Shown: positions 24,101-39,368 of the stretch, piece after piece
Layout of the letters: the number at the start of each line of letters is the position of its first letter
Numbering within the stretch: the first letter of the stretch is position 1
Origin: Hyperoplus lanceolatus
Taxonomy: Eukaryota; Chordata; Actinopteri; Uranoscopiformes; Ammodytidae
NCBI GenBank assembly: GCA_026929865.2
Contig: CM049403.1
Coordinates: forward strand, 5,441,501-5,505,500
Length of the DNA: 64,000 nt
Direction: 5' to 3'
Position numbers and translations under genes: made by a program
Notes under the pieces: generated by a model
Told to the model about the DNA's origin: nothing
The model's input: the letters and a program-made list of their open reading frames with translations, nothing else
The model's database searches: none

Positions 24101-25949
24101 AGGATGTTGGTGTGCCAACCCCAAAGTCTCTGCAGGACACAGTAGCCTGGACACCTGTAACAGAGTTGTATATTTTTATGAAATCCAAACATATAACAAA
24201 AGACAAATACAAAGCATTCTTATTACCATTTCAAGTATGCACCAGCTAATTTTAAAATACAAAATATTTAGCACAAACCTTCACTCCTGAAGTGTGGCCG
24301 AAAAATCTTAGAAGACAATTGTGTCCCAACAGAACGTGTCCTTGTGGGGTCTGTCTGACAGGCAACATCCCTTGTTACAGCTAATGGTGTCGAAGTCGCT
24401 GACATGCTGGCCTGTATGTAGAGAAAGGCTGGAGGTTACAACAAGTTATGGACTATGAGTAATACATATAAACCATTTTAAAGTATGGAGGAAGAAAGTG
24501 CACCAACAGTTCACTTCAATGGTAACTTGTATTGCAACATACCATAACAAACTATAAAACAAAACATTTTCCAAGTGAGGTTTTGCATTTATAAAATACT
24601 GCATGATGCAGCAATCTCAATCATCAAAAAAAAAAGCTGTTGATGCCATATTCTATACAATTTAGAGCTGTGTTGTAATTATATCAGTTACATGTATTGC
24701 ATTATCAATCAATGAGAATTTATTGGCAGGCAGCTTTTGCTACATAGCTTACATGTTCACAATCAAAATGAATACCGTTGTTTACATTCCTTGTAATTCC
24801 GGTTTGATATACACATGAGAAGCTTCCTCTCATTTGTCTTATAAACGCAGCATTATTAGACTGCAGCAGGTAAAATAAATTAGTTTCCTTTAGGTGGCCA
24901 AGGGGGCTAAAGCTAAGCTAGCGATGTATGCAATTCACTTCAATGGTAACTTGTATTTGGACATACCATTTCAAACTAGAAAACAAAACATTTTCCAAGT
25001 GAGGTTTTGCATAATAAAATATACTGCATGATGCAGCAGGATAGCTGTTGATCTGTAGCAGTGCTGTAATTGTATCAGTTATACACGTATTGCATTATCA
25101 ATCATTGAGAATTGATTGGCAGGCCACCGTAGCTTTTGCTTCATTGCAAGCAAAAGCCAATGGGGGGCTAAGCTAGTGGTGTATGCTAAACATGCTAACC
25201 AGCTTTCCTAGGCAATGTTATACAATTGAAAAGATTCATTTTAGTTTCAACGTTTGATTTCTACACAAGCAGCTTTCTATACTTTGTCTGCATAGCAACA
25301 CAGCATCATCAGACGGAAGCAGGCAACAATAAATGATTTTATAAGGGGCAAAACTATAGCAGCTGTTTGTAAATGCTAGTGTACAAAGGCTTAGCAAACA
25401 AACATAGCATTCCCGAGCCAAAATAAAACCGTTACCTCCGTTCCTCTGTGTCTCGCCGTTTTTTACACGTGGAGCTTCACATATTTTGTCTGTTTACATT
25501 ATATTTGACGGCAGAAGTGAAGACAGAAACTGAGTTACAGAGTAAACGAGCCGTGTAGCACTAGGTAGCTTGCCGTGTAGCACTAGGTAGCTTGCAATGA
25601 AATGTTACGTTCCGCAAAAAGCACACAACTCGCACAAATAAACAGGTGAATAACCTACCCCTTGCTCGTTAGAAGTGGAGTTGCGGATTGTTGGTAAAGA
25701 ACCGTGTTTTAGCCTTAGTTTCAAGGCAAATCCTCCCATATACTGGCCGAAGTTGAGGAAGGAGTCCCGACTGAAGTGGTTAGCACACACCAAGACACGT
25801 TTTGGAACTCTTGTGGGGACATTCCCATCAAAAATGAAATAAATCCACTGTGTCCTCATATCCTCTTCTGGTGGGAGTAAATGAAGGCTTCTGTGTTGGT
25901 TTGTGCAACCAAAAACTGAACACTGGTCATGCCTTGCTTTTTCGGACAT
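21119..25949 (-). CDS. THAP-domain DDE transposase, Kolobok-like, 700 aa in 11 exons
   Basis: Exons (minus order): 25949-25659, 24411-24279, 24154-23938, 23727-23451, 23309-23132, 22992-22916, 22807-22627, 22334-22086, 21913-21742, 21657-21509, 21297-21119. Every junction is GT-AG, all phases agree, and the total is 2103 nt with no internal stop. Residues 1-90 form a THAP zinc-finger DNA-binding domain (C10, C15, C55, H58; W35). An acidic Ser-rich linker spans about 165-213. A zinc ribbon follows (C241, C244, C265, C268). The RNase-H-like core has GGDMRADSPG (D359/D363), IVTDRH (D426), DVWHMEKG and SLEAFHSVI (E568) as likely catalytic positions. The role would be cut-and-paste transposition at TTAA. 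The start is the first ATG before the THAP domain, with a CATATAG TATA-like box about 60 bp upstream. The gene is convergent with the P2X7-like gene, overlapping it by 20 bp. Confidence 0.88.
24508..25135. repeat. Diverged direct duplication in transposase intron 1
   Basis: A block of about 240 bp beginning TTCACTTCAATGGTAACTTG (about 24,508-24,756) recurs at about 24,936-25,133, including the phrase ACATTTTCCAAGTGAGGTTT. The copies differ by small indels. Confidence 0.75.
25551..25594. repeat. 22-bp perfect tandem duplication
   Basis: The unit CCGTGTAGCACTAGGTAGCT plus TG occurs twice head-to-tail, just outside transposase exon 1. Confidence 0.9.
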
Positions 25950-26866
25950 CTTGTCGCTTGTAAAGAAAAACAATAGCCTAGCTGACGGGCTGAAAATCTC
26001 TGGGCTATATGGGGTCGGGGGGAGGGATTTGATCTGTGGGTGTGCCGGAGTAATTATTGCAGGTGCAGGTGTCTGGTTTTGAATATGTGGGTTGGTGGCT
26101 CTCCCGTTTTTGACGTCAGAAACGGGGAGAATTCTGACTTGAGTATATTGAGAGGGAGGGGTGGGGGTTTCAGAAAAGGGGAGACTGAGAAAAGGAGAGA
26201 TTGTTATTTTTTTTGATATCTTGGCAGTCTCTAGGCACACCGTGGACGCATGGATATGTTGGAACACATTTAAAAAGTGCATTTAGCATAATATGGGACC
26301 TTTAATGGATAGCCAACATCACCTTTGAGCTGAGCACATCCTCCACTTCAAACCAGTGAGAAAAGACAAAAAAAAACTGAAATCTCTCATGTGGAATAAC
26401 AGGACATTGAGTTTTTTTCATGTCGACTCCCGTCACTCACAGTAAGAAAAAGTGACTTTCCTTTTTTTTTTTTTTCAAAATATTGGATCTCCTGTTCTTT
26501 GTATTTCCGCCGCAGTCCATGTGCACAAATAGGCGTCCCTTAATAATGGGATTTGTATCACACCATGACCTCACTAAAACATCAGAACTGGGAATAATAA
26601 CACAGAAGCAATTACCTCTTTGTTTCTTCAAGCTTGTGATAAAAGAATGGGGGCCTGACTGTGTTTACAGTAATGTAACATATTCATGAGGCAGAGCGCC
26701 AACAGCATGAATTATTCTCTTGCGATACAAAAAACTCAGAGGAAACAAAACAGTGATTATTCCCCACTGCAGAATTAATGACATGTAGGATGGATACTGT
26801 CCAGACATTTCTGAGGAGATAATACTGAGCTATTAGAGCTGGTTACAATCAAGGTCAAATCCTTAT

Positions 26867-27766
26867 GTTCAGTATTTTTGAGGTGGGGTTGTATGAAGTA
26901 CTTATGCATAGTTAGTGTGTTGCCTTATGGAGATGGTGGTCAGTGCAGTCATTTAAACATATATATATATGTTTATTTGGGTTTTTCAATTATAACAATT
27001 ACATAATAATCAGTGTTGGCATTAGGGACATAATATTGACAATTAACAGGCAAGCAAACAACAGAGTTTGCTTCCAAACGGAGGTTCAAATAACTTTGCA
27101 GTATTACGATAGAGAAATCTAGCTAACATGGGCTAATGATCCTATACAGATTCTTATACCATTTTCCCAATCCCAACCACAGTCATAATTAGTTACTTGA
27201 TACGAACATTTGTGTCAAAAACTCCAGGAAGCTCCCAAATATTATTTCAAGATTTCCTTTAGTAATGCAGTGCATTCCTTATTTAGGAAGTCAGTATTGC
27301 ACTGTTGCAGAGGGGGGAAGCTGAAAAACAATTTTTCCACACGTAAATAAATGCTTACCTTGAAGACTAAATGTTGGTTGGATTGTATGGTAGGTTTAGG
27401 ATTTTTTTTTACGGCTGAATTGCGGACGGAGCCTTTCTTATTTTTGCACTTTTCTTGAGCGTAGTTGGGCCATGTATCACTACGCCAACTCGTGCCAGTG
27501 CAGTGCAGCTTATCAGTCTGCGAATCAGCAATGAAAAACTTAAATTTAGAGTAGAATTCAACAGATGTTTATTTTTGTTAGGTAAGCATTTATATATACA
27601 GTATGGGTGAAACCTGGCCACCTCTGCAACAGTACAATGTTGACTTCTGCTAAAGCCACGTCTCGCCCAGAGTCCTTAAAATGACTGCGCTTACCACCAT
27701 CTCCAGATAACAGACTAACTATGCATAAGTACCTTGTACAACCCCACATCAAAAATACTGAACTGT
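26867..27766. mobile_element. MITE with roughly 100-bp inverted repeats
   Basis: The left arm starts GTTCAGTATTTTTGAGGTGG and runs through ACTTATGCATAGTTAGT to GGAGATGGTGG. The right arm is its inverted copy ending at CAAAAATACTGAAC. A short relic of the same family lies near 56,590-56,640, where the outer end reads TTAAAGGGGAATGG, suggesting TTAA targeting. The outermost bases here are eroded. Confidence 0.65.
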
Positions 27767-28581
27767 CCCTAAAATCGAAATAAACTGTAAAGATTGTCTA
27801 CGGTCGCTATTTAACTTGTACTATCGCACAGTAAGCAACCTAGTTTTATTTTTAGTCATTCAGTCCGCTTACAGTAGGAACCATTAAGGGGTCACTTTGA
27901 GTTTAGAGTGACTGATTTATGAACACAGCAGTTAGGGAATCATATGAAAATGTTGGCTATTAATAAGGGATGGGCACAAGTAGTTTATTCCAAGATCGAC
28001 GGTTCCCAGTAATTCCTTAAGGACGATCAAGTACTTGTTTCTATAAATCTATTTTTAGAATGCATTGCATCTGAATGCAAGAATAATGATTCAGAGAATT
28101 GCATACCCCAATTCAATTTTGCCTCTTAATTCTTATTCTTTTTTATTTAAACAGTCACAGATACCATATGATATTAAGGATTCTCTTTTTTCACAAGTTC
28201 AAAATACTTTTTCCTAACAAAAAAAGTAATTAAATAGGCAAGACACAATTTACTTCACTTTGTGAACTTACTTCGCTGTACTAACAAATAAAACCAGTAA
28301 GTCACCATTGTAAATAATGAACTTACCAAAGCAGCAAAAACTCAAATTCAGCAGAAGTTCTAAATCCGATCCCGTTATACTTAGTTTGTGTCCATGACTG
28401 ATGAACAAAGTATTATGGTAACTTTAGTTTAAAATGTATTAACGGATAGCCCTTTAAGTTCAACCATCTTGTTTTCAACTTAACTTCACATGTCTCCTGT
28501 CTCCTGCCAAATAAGTTGACAAGTGTATCTCCCAAAAATTGTCAAACTATTCCTTCAACACTGTGCATGTGTGTGTGTTAA

Positions 28582-30386
<1,805 letters not shown>

Positions 30387-30519
30387 TGACCCTCTGCTCT
30401 CTGTTTTGAACTTCAGTCTCACGTCTTTAGTGTTTCATAGTCCTAAGGCTAGAAAAACAGACCACTTTAAAGCTTCTGGAAACCTAGTGTAAAATAGTGA
30501 AAATCAATATACTGTATGA

Positions 30520-31595
30520 CAGGGGTGTCAAACTCATTTTGGTTCGAGGGCCACATACAGCCTCTCTGATCTCAAGTGGGCCGGACCAGTAAAATAAAGG
30601 CAAAATAACGTACATATGTCAACTCCAAATCTATAGTTTTATTTTTCAGTAATATGCTTTATCATTCAGCCTACATATGTAACCTACATTATCACGGATC
30701 AAAAGGGATCTCTGTACCCTCCAGGAAATGTATTAGTAAAGGTTGCTGCTGGCCATGGGAATAAGAGGTGCGGCGTGGAGCGCCGCAGCAAAAATTTTGG
30801 GGGTATTTTGCTCAAAGATGCCAATACGCACTAATAATGTAGTATTTGTGTATTCCTTGTTTGAATACACAAATACTACAGGCACTTTTGTCCAATTTTG
30901 TTTACTATATGTACAGGGACACATTTTGTGCAAACATGCAGACAGTACAAAATACACTGTTTTGATTTATTTTTAAATACAATATTGGTTGTTTTGGAAT
31001 AAGTGTTTCCCAATTTAAAACATAAAAATAAAGCAGCATGGAAAATTAGAAAATAAATCTTGTAGGCCTACACTAGCATGCTCCTGCTCGTTTCGCGCGC
31101 GCAGAGCCACAGACACACCGCGCTGGCTAGTACATTAATTGTTCAGCACTTAAAAATTATTTTTTTTTATTTTATTATTATTTTTTTGGTGTTTACTTTG
31201 CCATAAAGCACTGGAGGAAACATTAATAGAGGTGAAGCAAGATTGCCATTTACCACGTTGCTAAAATCTGCTTTTTTTAATTTTGGCTGCCCCCTAGCGG
31301 CTGGAGTGAGCAGCTCTTCTTAGATGCAAGTTCATCAATTCATGGCTTAAAATCCTGAGCTGTGGAACTTTCAGCAGACATTCCTAGCTGTAAGCCACGT
31401 AAGTTTCCTAACAGTTGGGAGTGTATGCGACGTGCGGATATGGCACAGACTCCATTAAAAAAAAAAAAAAAAAATCATGTTTTTTTTTTTTTTTTCTTCC
31501 AAAATTGATTCAAATCGGCCAAATTGATTCGCGGGCCAGATCAAAACGTGTCGCGGGCCACATCTGGCCCGCAGGCCTTGAGTTTGACACATGTG
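30520..31595. mobile_element. hAT-type non-autonomous element
   Basis: The left end CAGGGGTGTCAAACTC and the inverted right end CACATGTGTCAAACTC are flanked by a perfect 8-bp duplication CTGTATGA (30,512-30,519 and 31,596-31,603). GGGCCACAT/GGGCCGGA subterminal motifs lie at the left and GGGCCACATCTGGCCCGC at the right, as in many vertebrate hAT MITEs. There is no transposase. Confidence 0.9.
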
Positions 31596-32785
31596 CTGTA
31601 TGATATCAAAGTTGGGTCTATCAATATTTTTTTTTCTCACCATTTTTATAACGCTTAGTTTAAAAAATTATTATTTTACTGTCTAGACCGTTTGACAAGA
31701 CTGTGAGGCATGGCTGTATGAAACTGTCTCCATGACAGCAGACATTGTTTTTATAGAACGTTCGGGCAGAGAACTGCTGTGATTGGTTCAAAATCCACAT
31801 CCACTAAGATTGGATTGCATGCCTCAATATATCTCAATTATTTGCATTGATAACTATGCCTAACTCTTTTCAGATGTCTACTATAATACAACTAACTCCC
31901 CAAATCACATAGCTAGAAGGATTTGTGTATTTGGGTTCACAGGGATAATGTGGTATCAAAGCCATGGCTGCTGTTCCACAGAAAATGACTGTGGAATTGA
32001 TGGGGAATGGCTCTGGGTGGATTTTCTTGGATTAAAGCAAGTGAACACTCAGGTTCAGAAATTAGAAGAAAAATAAACCTAATTTGGACTCTTTCTTTGG
32101 GTTTCATCATATACAGTATGTGTTAGAAAACAGCGTGCATTATGTGATGCTACCAATTCAAGGTTAGGTTCAGTGTTTCGTAACAGAGTAACTTTGCACC
32201 AGAATTGCACAACCTCCGCGGGTGCTTTTTGAAGAGAGTAAGACAACGGTGTTTAAAGAGAAAAAAAATGACCTATTCTGTTGTGATGAAATGTATATTT
32301 TCTTGTGCTAAGAGTTAGTAACCACAGATGTGAATTAGTGAGTTGCCAGCTGTATTGCTTTATTTTACATTACCGTACCTGAATGACAGTTTTTATTCAG
32401 CTCTTTTCTTAGTAGTTGGCCATCACACCATCTCTATCATGCAGGTACAGTAGACAGATTAAAACACAGAGGATAGGTTATGTTAATGAGGAAGTTCTTC
32501 ACAGGAGGATAACGGTGTTATGTGCGATACATGTTTGATTAATGTCCCCATTCCCCCTCAGAGACACTCACAGTAGATGGGCTGTAGCTGGAAGATCATG
32601 TCAAGTGCATGTAATTTACCGTGCTGTCACCGGAGAGGAAGATAGGTTGCATGTCAACAGAGGACGTGAACATGGGATTATTTGACCTTCCTATCCGTTT
32701 TTTTATTATTTATGATTCTAAAGCTGCCTGGAAGTGACCCTTTCCTTCCCCGTCTTCTGGAAGGAAAATAAGAACTAACTTTTAA

Positions 32786-32942
32786 GCTATAGTGCGTAAA
32801 TGTTGCATATAAATGAATGTCGGTTACATTCAAGCCATCCCCAAACGAGTTGACACAAAGTTTATTAATCCAATCAGCTTCACAAAACTCTCTGTGTATT
32901 TTCTAAGTATGGCAGTGTTTTCGAACTGGTGTCACCCCCCCC

Positions 32943-32973
<31 letters not shown>

Positions 32974-33176
32974 ACACACATACACTGGTCGCAGGAGCTC
33001 AGAAAAATCCCAAGAAGCGGCCAAGACATGTTTCAGTGGTTGATTTTACTGCTACGAAAAAGACCTGGACGCGTGCAGCAGAAGGTATAAAGATCCATGC
33101 CTGATCATCGATCGATTACTTCATGTAGATGGACCGACAGTGTTGTTGTAATTCCTGAGAATTCCTCACTACAGCT
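32786..33176. mobile_element. Possible TTAA-flanked MITE
   Basis: Left GCTATAGTGCG after TTAA (32,782-32,785) and, inverted, AGCTGTAGTGAGG before TTAA (33,177-33,180) form imperfect termini. One base is missing at the left tip. The interior holds the C/CA tract. Confidence 0.4.
32935..32981. repeat. Poly-C plus (CA)n tract
   Basis: About 25 consecutive C residues followed by 11 CA units. Confidence 0.95.
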
Positions 33177-35907
33177 TTAATGTCTTGATTAAGTCACACC
33201 ATGTTTAGAGTGTTTGGAGTCCCTGGCAGTGACAGCTCCACTGTCCATTATCGCTTCAATCTGCAGTCCCTCTTAACTCTTTTTGTTCATTGTTTTGGTT
33301 TTGGCTCGACCTTACTGTTTCGGTTCAGTCCCACTGCTCCCAATCACAGCCAGTGGAAGCTGTCTACGGTGAAAAAGTTCTGAGGAACTATACACTACTA
33401 GCCAAGCACCAAACAGCAGACATAAACAGTTAGCAACTAGCAGGTGAAAATAGAGGAGCATTCAGCAGTTTACAATCCAGATATGTCTTGAGAGTTGGTG
33501 GAGACCAAAACAAAGCTAAAGAAGAGTAGGAACATGACAGTAATACTTTGACTGTGTTAGTGAGGGGGCGACTTGACTATCTTCCCAGAAATTGTACTTT
33601 TTGGCTGCAATCAAATTTAGCCCAATGTATGTTTGTCCACTTGTTTTAAGACAACATTTAACATTCGAGAAGTTTAGCCTCTTTCGTTGAATGTTTTAAA
33701 ACGTGTTAAGTAAATGTTGAAACGTTACCTGTCCCAGTGTCATGGACATAAAGGTAAAAGATTGTTATGAAATTTGACATGATTAAACATTATCAAGAGT
33801 ATCATCTCTATCAAATTCATGCAAAACCCAATTGGTAGTACTTCCCCTACTTTAGTCATTGGTGAATAGATCAGATTCAAAATGTTTTATTCTGGCTGTG
33901 TCCCTTCGATCTGTGTGAGCCTGCTGCTCTGTGGTGTAACGGCAGACTAAATTGGATCTCTAAGACTCACACTCTCCACTGTAACAAATACAATGCTCAG
34001 TTCAACACAGGAACCAGCCTGCCATCACCCACTGCATTGACCTCTAGAATATTTAACTTCATAAAAATCCTCATTTCAGCATGTACTGTACGTATGCATG
34101 TAAAGTACTGACCGTGTAAGAAAGAGCACCCTGGTATAGTTTTTTTTTATTAAACTCAGCTTTGGGGTCATTGTGCTTTATAGATGAATGTAGTACATTT
34201 TGAGTTGCTTGCGTAGGAGCTGGATTTGGACTGCGTGTCTCAGACCTGTTCTCAATGAGTACACCACTGTCTGAGACACAGTGAGATCAATGCAGTTTAG
34301 AAAAGCATTAACACTCACTCTACTATCCAAATTCAATCACAGACTCACTAGGTTTCCTTCCTCTGTCATTATGGTGGTATCATGAGTATCCTGAGGAAAA
34401 TGAAATTTAGTGCAGTGAAAAATACAGGCTGTAGATTCAGAGTATAAGCTACTTGGCTGTTTGTTAATTTGTTATCAAAATTCATGTATTTTTTTAAAAT
34501 ATCAGAAATAGCTAAAGAGAAGCAACCTTCTCACCTTTTGTCCGACAAACATAAATTCTGCTGTCTTAAATGAAGTCACAGTTTTGCTAATGTAATGCTA
34601 TCAAGGGTAGTAACCTTTCCCGGGATTACCTTTGACAATAAAAAGCTGTTTATTCCCCCTTAACTCTGACAGCATCAGAACCTGCCTTCCACCATAAGGG
34701 ACAAACGTTAGGTCAAAAGCGAGGCTCCTGATTGGCCCGGTAATTTTTTGACCGCCTCCTCCCCATTGAGAAAGTCCAGACTGATATGAGAACCAAATCA
34801 GTTCTCACCAGTGGGGAAATAAATACTACATTGTATTGTTTATTCTTCAACAGTACCTTTTGAATCCCGTAAAAACCACAAACTAATGTTGGTCTTTTAG
34901 CTAAAGCTTTGTATGGATCCCTTGCCTTACACGTTTGTGTTGTTAGCTGTGTATTTGTGCCTAGTTATGGATTGTGAGGGTTATGACTAGAGAATCTCTG
35001 TTTGTGAGAGGGATATGTCAAATGGTCAATGGACCTCAGGAGTAATCACCTACAAGAAGCCATCTGTGAGGATCATTTCTCAGACAATCCCTTACTTTTT
35101 CCTGCTAGAATTTCAATTTCTGAGCTCCGACTTGAGATTCGTGCTCTTCCCTTTGTTCTGCAGAAATCAATGCCATAAACCCACAGTGCTCTTGACGACA
35201 CCCCCACACACAGCGTACTGTACAGCGCAACATTTTTTGGTTCACTTATGTAAGCCTTAGTCGACTGAAATAGACACGCCGTCCAGGTTGGTGAGCCATC
35301 CAGGAGACACAAAAACAAACACAGACATATTTATTGTCGATGGTGCACATAACGGAGAGAATTACTACACTGCTGTTTATTGTGTATACTTGCTGAGTCT
35401 GTTCGCTCGCCGAGCTGTAAACCAAAGGAGTGGAGCATTTTTTTTAGCTTCACAGGTAAATTCAAAGTTGCCAAGGGGATGCTTCCTGGAAATGCTTTTG
35501 AAGGTTTTTTTTACTTGTTTTGGTCCTTTTTGTTTATTACTTTCATAATCAGGTTTGATGGAAAAGTTTCTCCCTGCAACATAATGGAAATGACTCATGG
35601 TTAGACCTTGACAGGAAAGCACATTGCGCGCTCCTAATGAGCTCATGTATTTCTTATGAGTGTATCTTCATTTCAAGCCCCTGTCATGCAACACAAATGT
35701 TTTTTTTAATTAAAGTTGGAATAAAATAAAATAAAACTTTTAAAGAGACTTTTTTTTGTTTTGTTAGCCTAACATGCTGTTATTTCTACAATATGTGGCA
35801 TGTGAGCCATGAATTCTCCCACAACCCAAAAGTGCCATCGCACGTCGTGTGTGTTTTCTGATTTTGCAACATGGTGACTCATTTGATTGTGTCATTTTTT
35901 CTTTCAG

Positions 35908-36152
35908 GGATCACCACTGTGCTGACCATGACAACCATCAACACCCATTTGAGAGAGACTCTGCCCAAGATCCCGTACGTCAAAGCCATAGACATGTACC
36001 TGATGGGCTGCTTTGTCTTTGTTTTCCTGGCTCTGCTGGAATATGCCTTCGTCAACTACATCTTCTTTGGAAGAGGTCCCCAGATGCAGAAGAAACTGGC
36101 CGAGAAGGCGCTCAAGGTCAATAACGAACGGGAGAAATTTGATAGACCAAAG
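35908..36152 (+). CDS. gabrb3: gabrb3 exon 8 (M2, M3, start of cytoplasmic loop)
   Basis: This exon encodes pore-lining M2 ([16 protein letters not shown]), then [19 protein letters not shown] and [19 protein letters not shown] for M3, and the basic start of the M3-M4 loop ending FDRPK. The residue after TTI is Asn (M2 15'). This is the beta-2/beta-3 form known to confer etomidate sensitivity; beta-1 has Ser. The acceptor is TTTCTTTCAG and the donor AAAG/GTGAGA. The exon ends at phase 0. Confidence 0.97.
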
Positions 36153-37658
<1,506 letters not shown>

Positions 37659-38030
37659 GTGGACTCCCAGGGGAACATTTTGCTGACGACCTTGGAGATC
37701 CACAATGAGGTGGGAGGGAACGAGATCTCGAGCAGCAACGTGAGCGAGAGCCACAACTCCATCCACTCTTCCTCTATGGTGTTTGACCACTACTCGGGCG
37801 TCCAGTACAGGAAGCCCAGCAGCGCTCAGCCCGACTCGGGCCGCCTCAGCGCAGACCACCGCAACCCTCATCACATGAAGAAGAGCCGCCTGCGCAGACG
37901 GTCCTCGCAGCTGCGCATCAAAATACCAGACCTGACCGACGTCAACGCCATCGACAGGTGGTCGCGGATAATATTCCCTTTCAGCTTCTCCCTCTTCAAC
38001 GCCATCTACTGGCTTTACTATGTCAACTAA
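37659..38030 (+). CDS. gabrb3: gabrb3 terminal coding exon (loop, M4, stop)
   Basis: This exon encodes 123 residues and TAA. It starts [20 protein letters not shown], passes a divergent Ser/His-rich loop ([16 protein letters not shown]), GVQYRKPSS and the phosphorylation motif [17 protein letters not shown], and ends in M4 and YWLYYVN. RRRSSQ is the beta-3-type PKA/PKC site, where beta-1 and beta-2 have [21 protein letters not shown] precedes M4. The C-terminus is the normal family end, so the gene is not truncated here. Together the six exons give 1212 nt. Confidence 0.96.
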   Translation: MDSQGNILLTTLEIHNEVGGNEISSSNVSESHNSIHSSSMVFDHYSGVQYRKPSSAQPDSGRLSADHRNPHHMKKSRLRRRSSQLRIKIPDLTDVNAIDRWSRIIFPFSFSLFNAIYWLYYVN

Positions 38031-38063
38031 TTCACAGATGACACGATGGGATTTGGCAAAAAA

Positions 38064-38069
38064 AATAAA
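38064..38069 (+). terminator. Possible proximal poly(A) signal of gabrb3
   Basis: AATAAA lies 34 bp after the stop. Family 3' UTRs are usually longer, so this may not be the main site. Confidence 0.3.
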
Positions 38070-38119
38070 AACTTTTCTATGTCCTTGTTTTTTTAAAGAT
38101 AATTTTTTGGGCATTTTTT

Positions 38120-38315
38120 TTGTTTTGTTTTATTTGGACAGTTTTGGAGAGACATAGATGGAAATGGTGTAAGAAAGGGGAATGACATGCAAACAATGAC
38201 CTGGGCCGAAATGGAAGCTGGGTCTGCTGTGAAGAGGACTGAGCCTCAATAGGGGATGGGGGGGGGGGGGGATAAGGGGGGAGGTGCTCTAACCACTACA
38301 CTACAAGCGCCCCCC
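38120..38315 (-). repeat. Antisense tRNA-derived SINE
   Basis: On the - strand the right edge reads GGCGCTTGTAGTGTAGTGG then TTAGAGCACC, a tRNA-like A-box head. The body contains TGTCCAAAACT-type sequence that recurs at 42,690-42,740. Poly-G tracts interrupt it. Confidence 0.55.
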
Positions 38316-38736
38316 TCCTTGTTTTTTTTAATCGTCTCAGAGATTGTGGTAAGAATCTCATGAACTTTTTTTTTATCTTAGCGAGTGAAGACTTTGATGA
38401 CAGAACGGTCGATCGGACGATGTGCGTCTGCGTGTGCGCGGTCACAAGGAGTTATCTACAGAACATGTGTTTTACAAAGACCTTATCATGGACTCTGACT
38501 GGCCCCTGTGGGACATGGTGTCTCATGGGTTGACAGACCCACACAGACCCTCTGCACTGTGGAGTTTTACAGGACATTGCTTGAGGTCATCCATTTCAAC
38601 TGTCCTATAATCTCAGTATAAAATGATGTCACTGTAATACAACTTAAATACAACTTAATGCTAATGACAAGATAAATATGATCACATAAACAAAGAACAA
38701 ACTGATAAAGATCATATGCTAAATATACAGACTTAA

Positions 38737-39364
38737 AGGAGTAGTTTGACCTTTTAGGAGAGACACTTCTTGCTGCTGAGATTCACACCACTGTGACATC
38801 CATTTAAACTAGATCTAAAGGGCGCTTTCACACCTGCCATGTTTGGGTTGGGGTTCTTTTCCACCTAAGCTGTGGTTCGTCTGCGCAGGTGAGAACAGCA
38901 CTTGCACTCGGGTGGCACCAAAAGCGCACCAATCAAGCATACCGAGACCCTGTTGAAGGGGTGGTCTCAGTACGCTTCCCAACCTACTCTGGTGCGGTCC
39001 GTTTATGGTGAGAACGTGAGCGGACTGTAGTTCCTCTCTGTAGTTTTCCCGCATGGACATTCTGTCCAATTGTAAAGAAGTTCAGGAACTAAGTTATTGT
39101 TCTCGCCCCAGACACATCTGACCAATGAGAGAAATGAATGTTCTGACATGGCTTATGCCGTTGCATTTTGGTTCTTTACCAACTCACTGGACCAGAGGAA
39201 AATATAGGTGTAAAAGAGACCCGAACCTGTTGAAAATTTAATAAATTCAAGCAAACTATGAGCGCACTACCAGGTGGGAAAGCGCCGTAAAGCTTCAGCT
39301 ACTGTAAGAGTGGAAGCAAGGGTAAAACAGCTCAGCCTAGTTCCTAAAATCTCAAACTACTCCT
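38737..39364. mobile_element. TTAA-flanked MITE hosting a second MITE
   Basis: The ends AGGAGTAGTTTGA (38,737) and its inverted copy (ending 39,364) lie between TTAA at 38,733-38,736 and 39,365-39,368. The element is interrupted at 38,821-39,287. Sequence around 39,650-39,790 (GCTAAGCTAACCAGCTGCTG) resembles the interior of the same family. Confidence 0.8.
38821..39287. mobile_element. MITE with GGCGCTTTC termini nested in the TTAA MITE
   Basis: Left GGCGCTTTCACACCTG and the inverted right GGCGCTTTCCCACCTG have TAAAG repeated directly at 38,816-38,820 and 39,288-39,292. It is non-coding. Confidence 0.75.
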
Positions 39365-39368
39365 TTAA

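Larger units (their letters stand above)
19558..26301 (-). mobile_element. Kolobok-like autonomous DNA transposon with two convergent genes
   Basis: Left terminus AGCTCCCATATTATAC (19,558) and inverted right terminus AGGTCCCATATTATGC (ending 26,301) are flanked by TTAA at 19,554-19,557 and 26,302-26,305. The element is 6744 bp. It contains a multi-exon THAP transposase on the - strand (21,119-25,949) and a P2X7-ballast-like gene on the + strand (19,893-21,138). TTAA duplications plus a THAP-type DDE transposase are features of the Kolobok superfamily. It sits in intron 6 of gabrb3, mostly antisense to the receptor transcript. Confidence 0.88.

Noticed and set aside
21119-25949. Host THAP gene (THAP9-like) rather than a transposon gene
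   Set aside because: The gene is bounded by matching TIRs and TTAA duplications at 19,558 and 26,301, so it belongs to an inserted element. Domestication cannot be excluded but is not needed.
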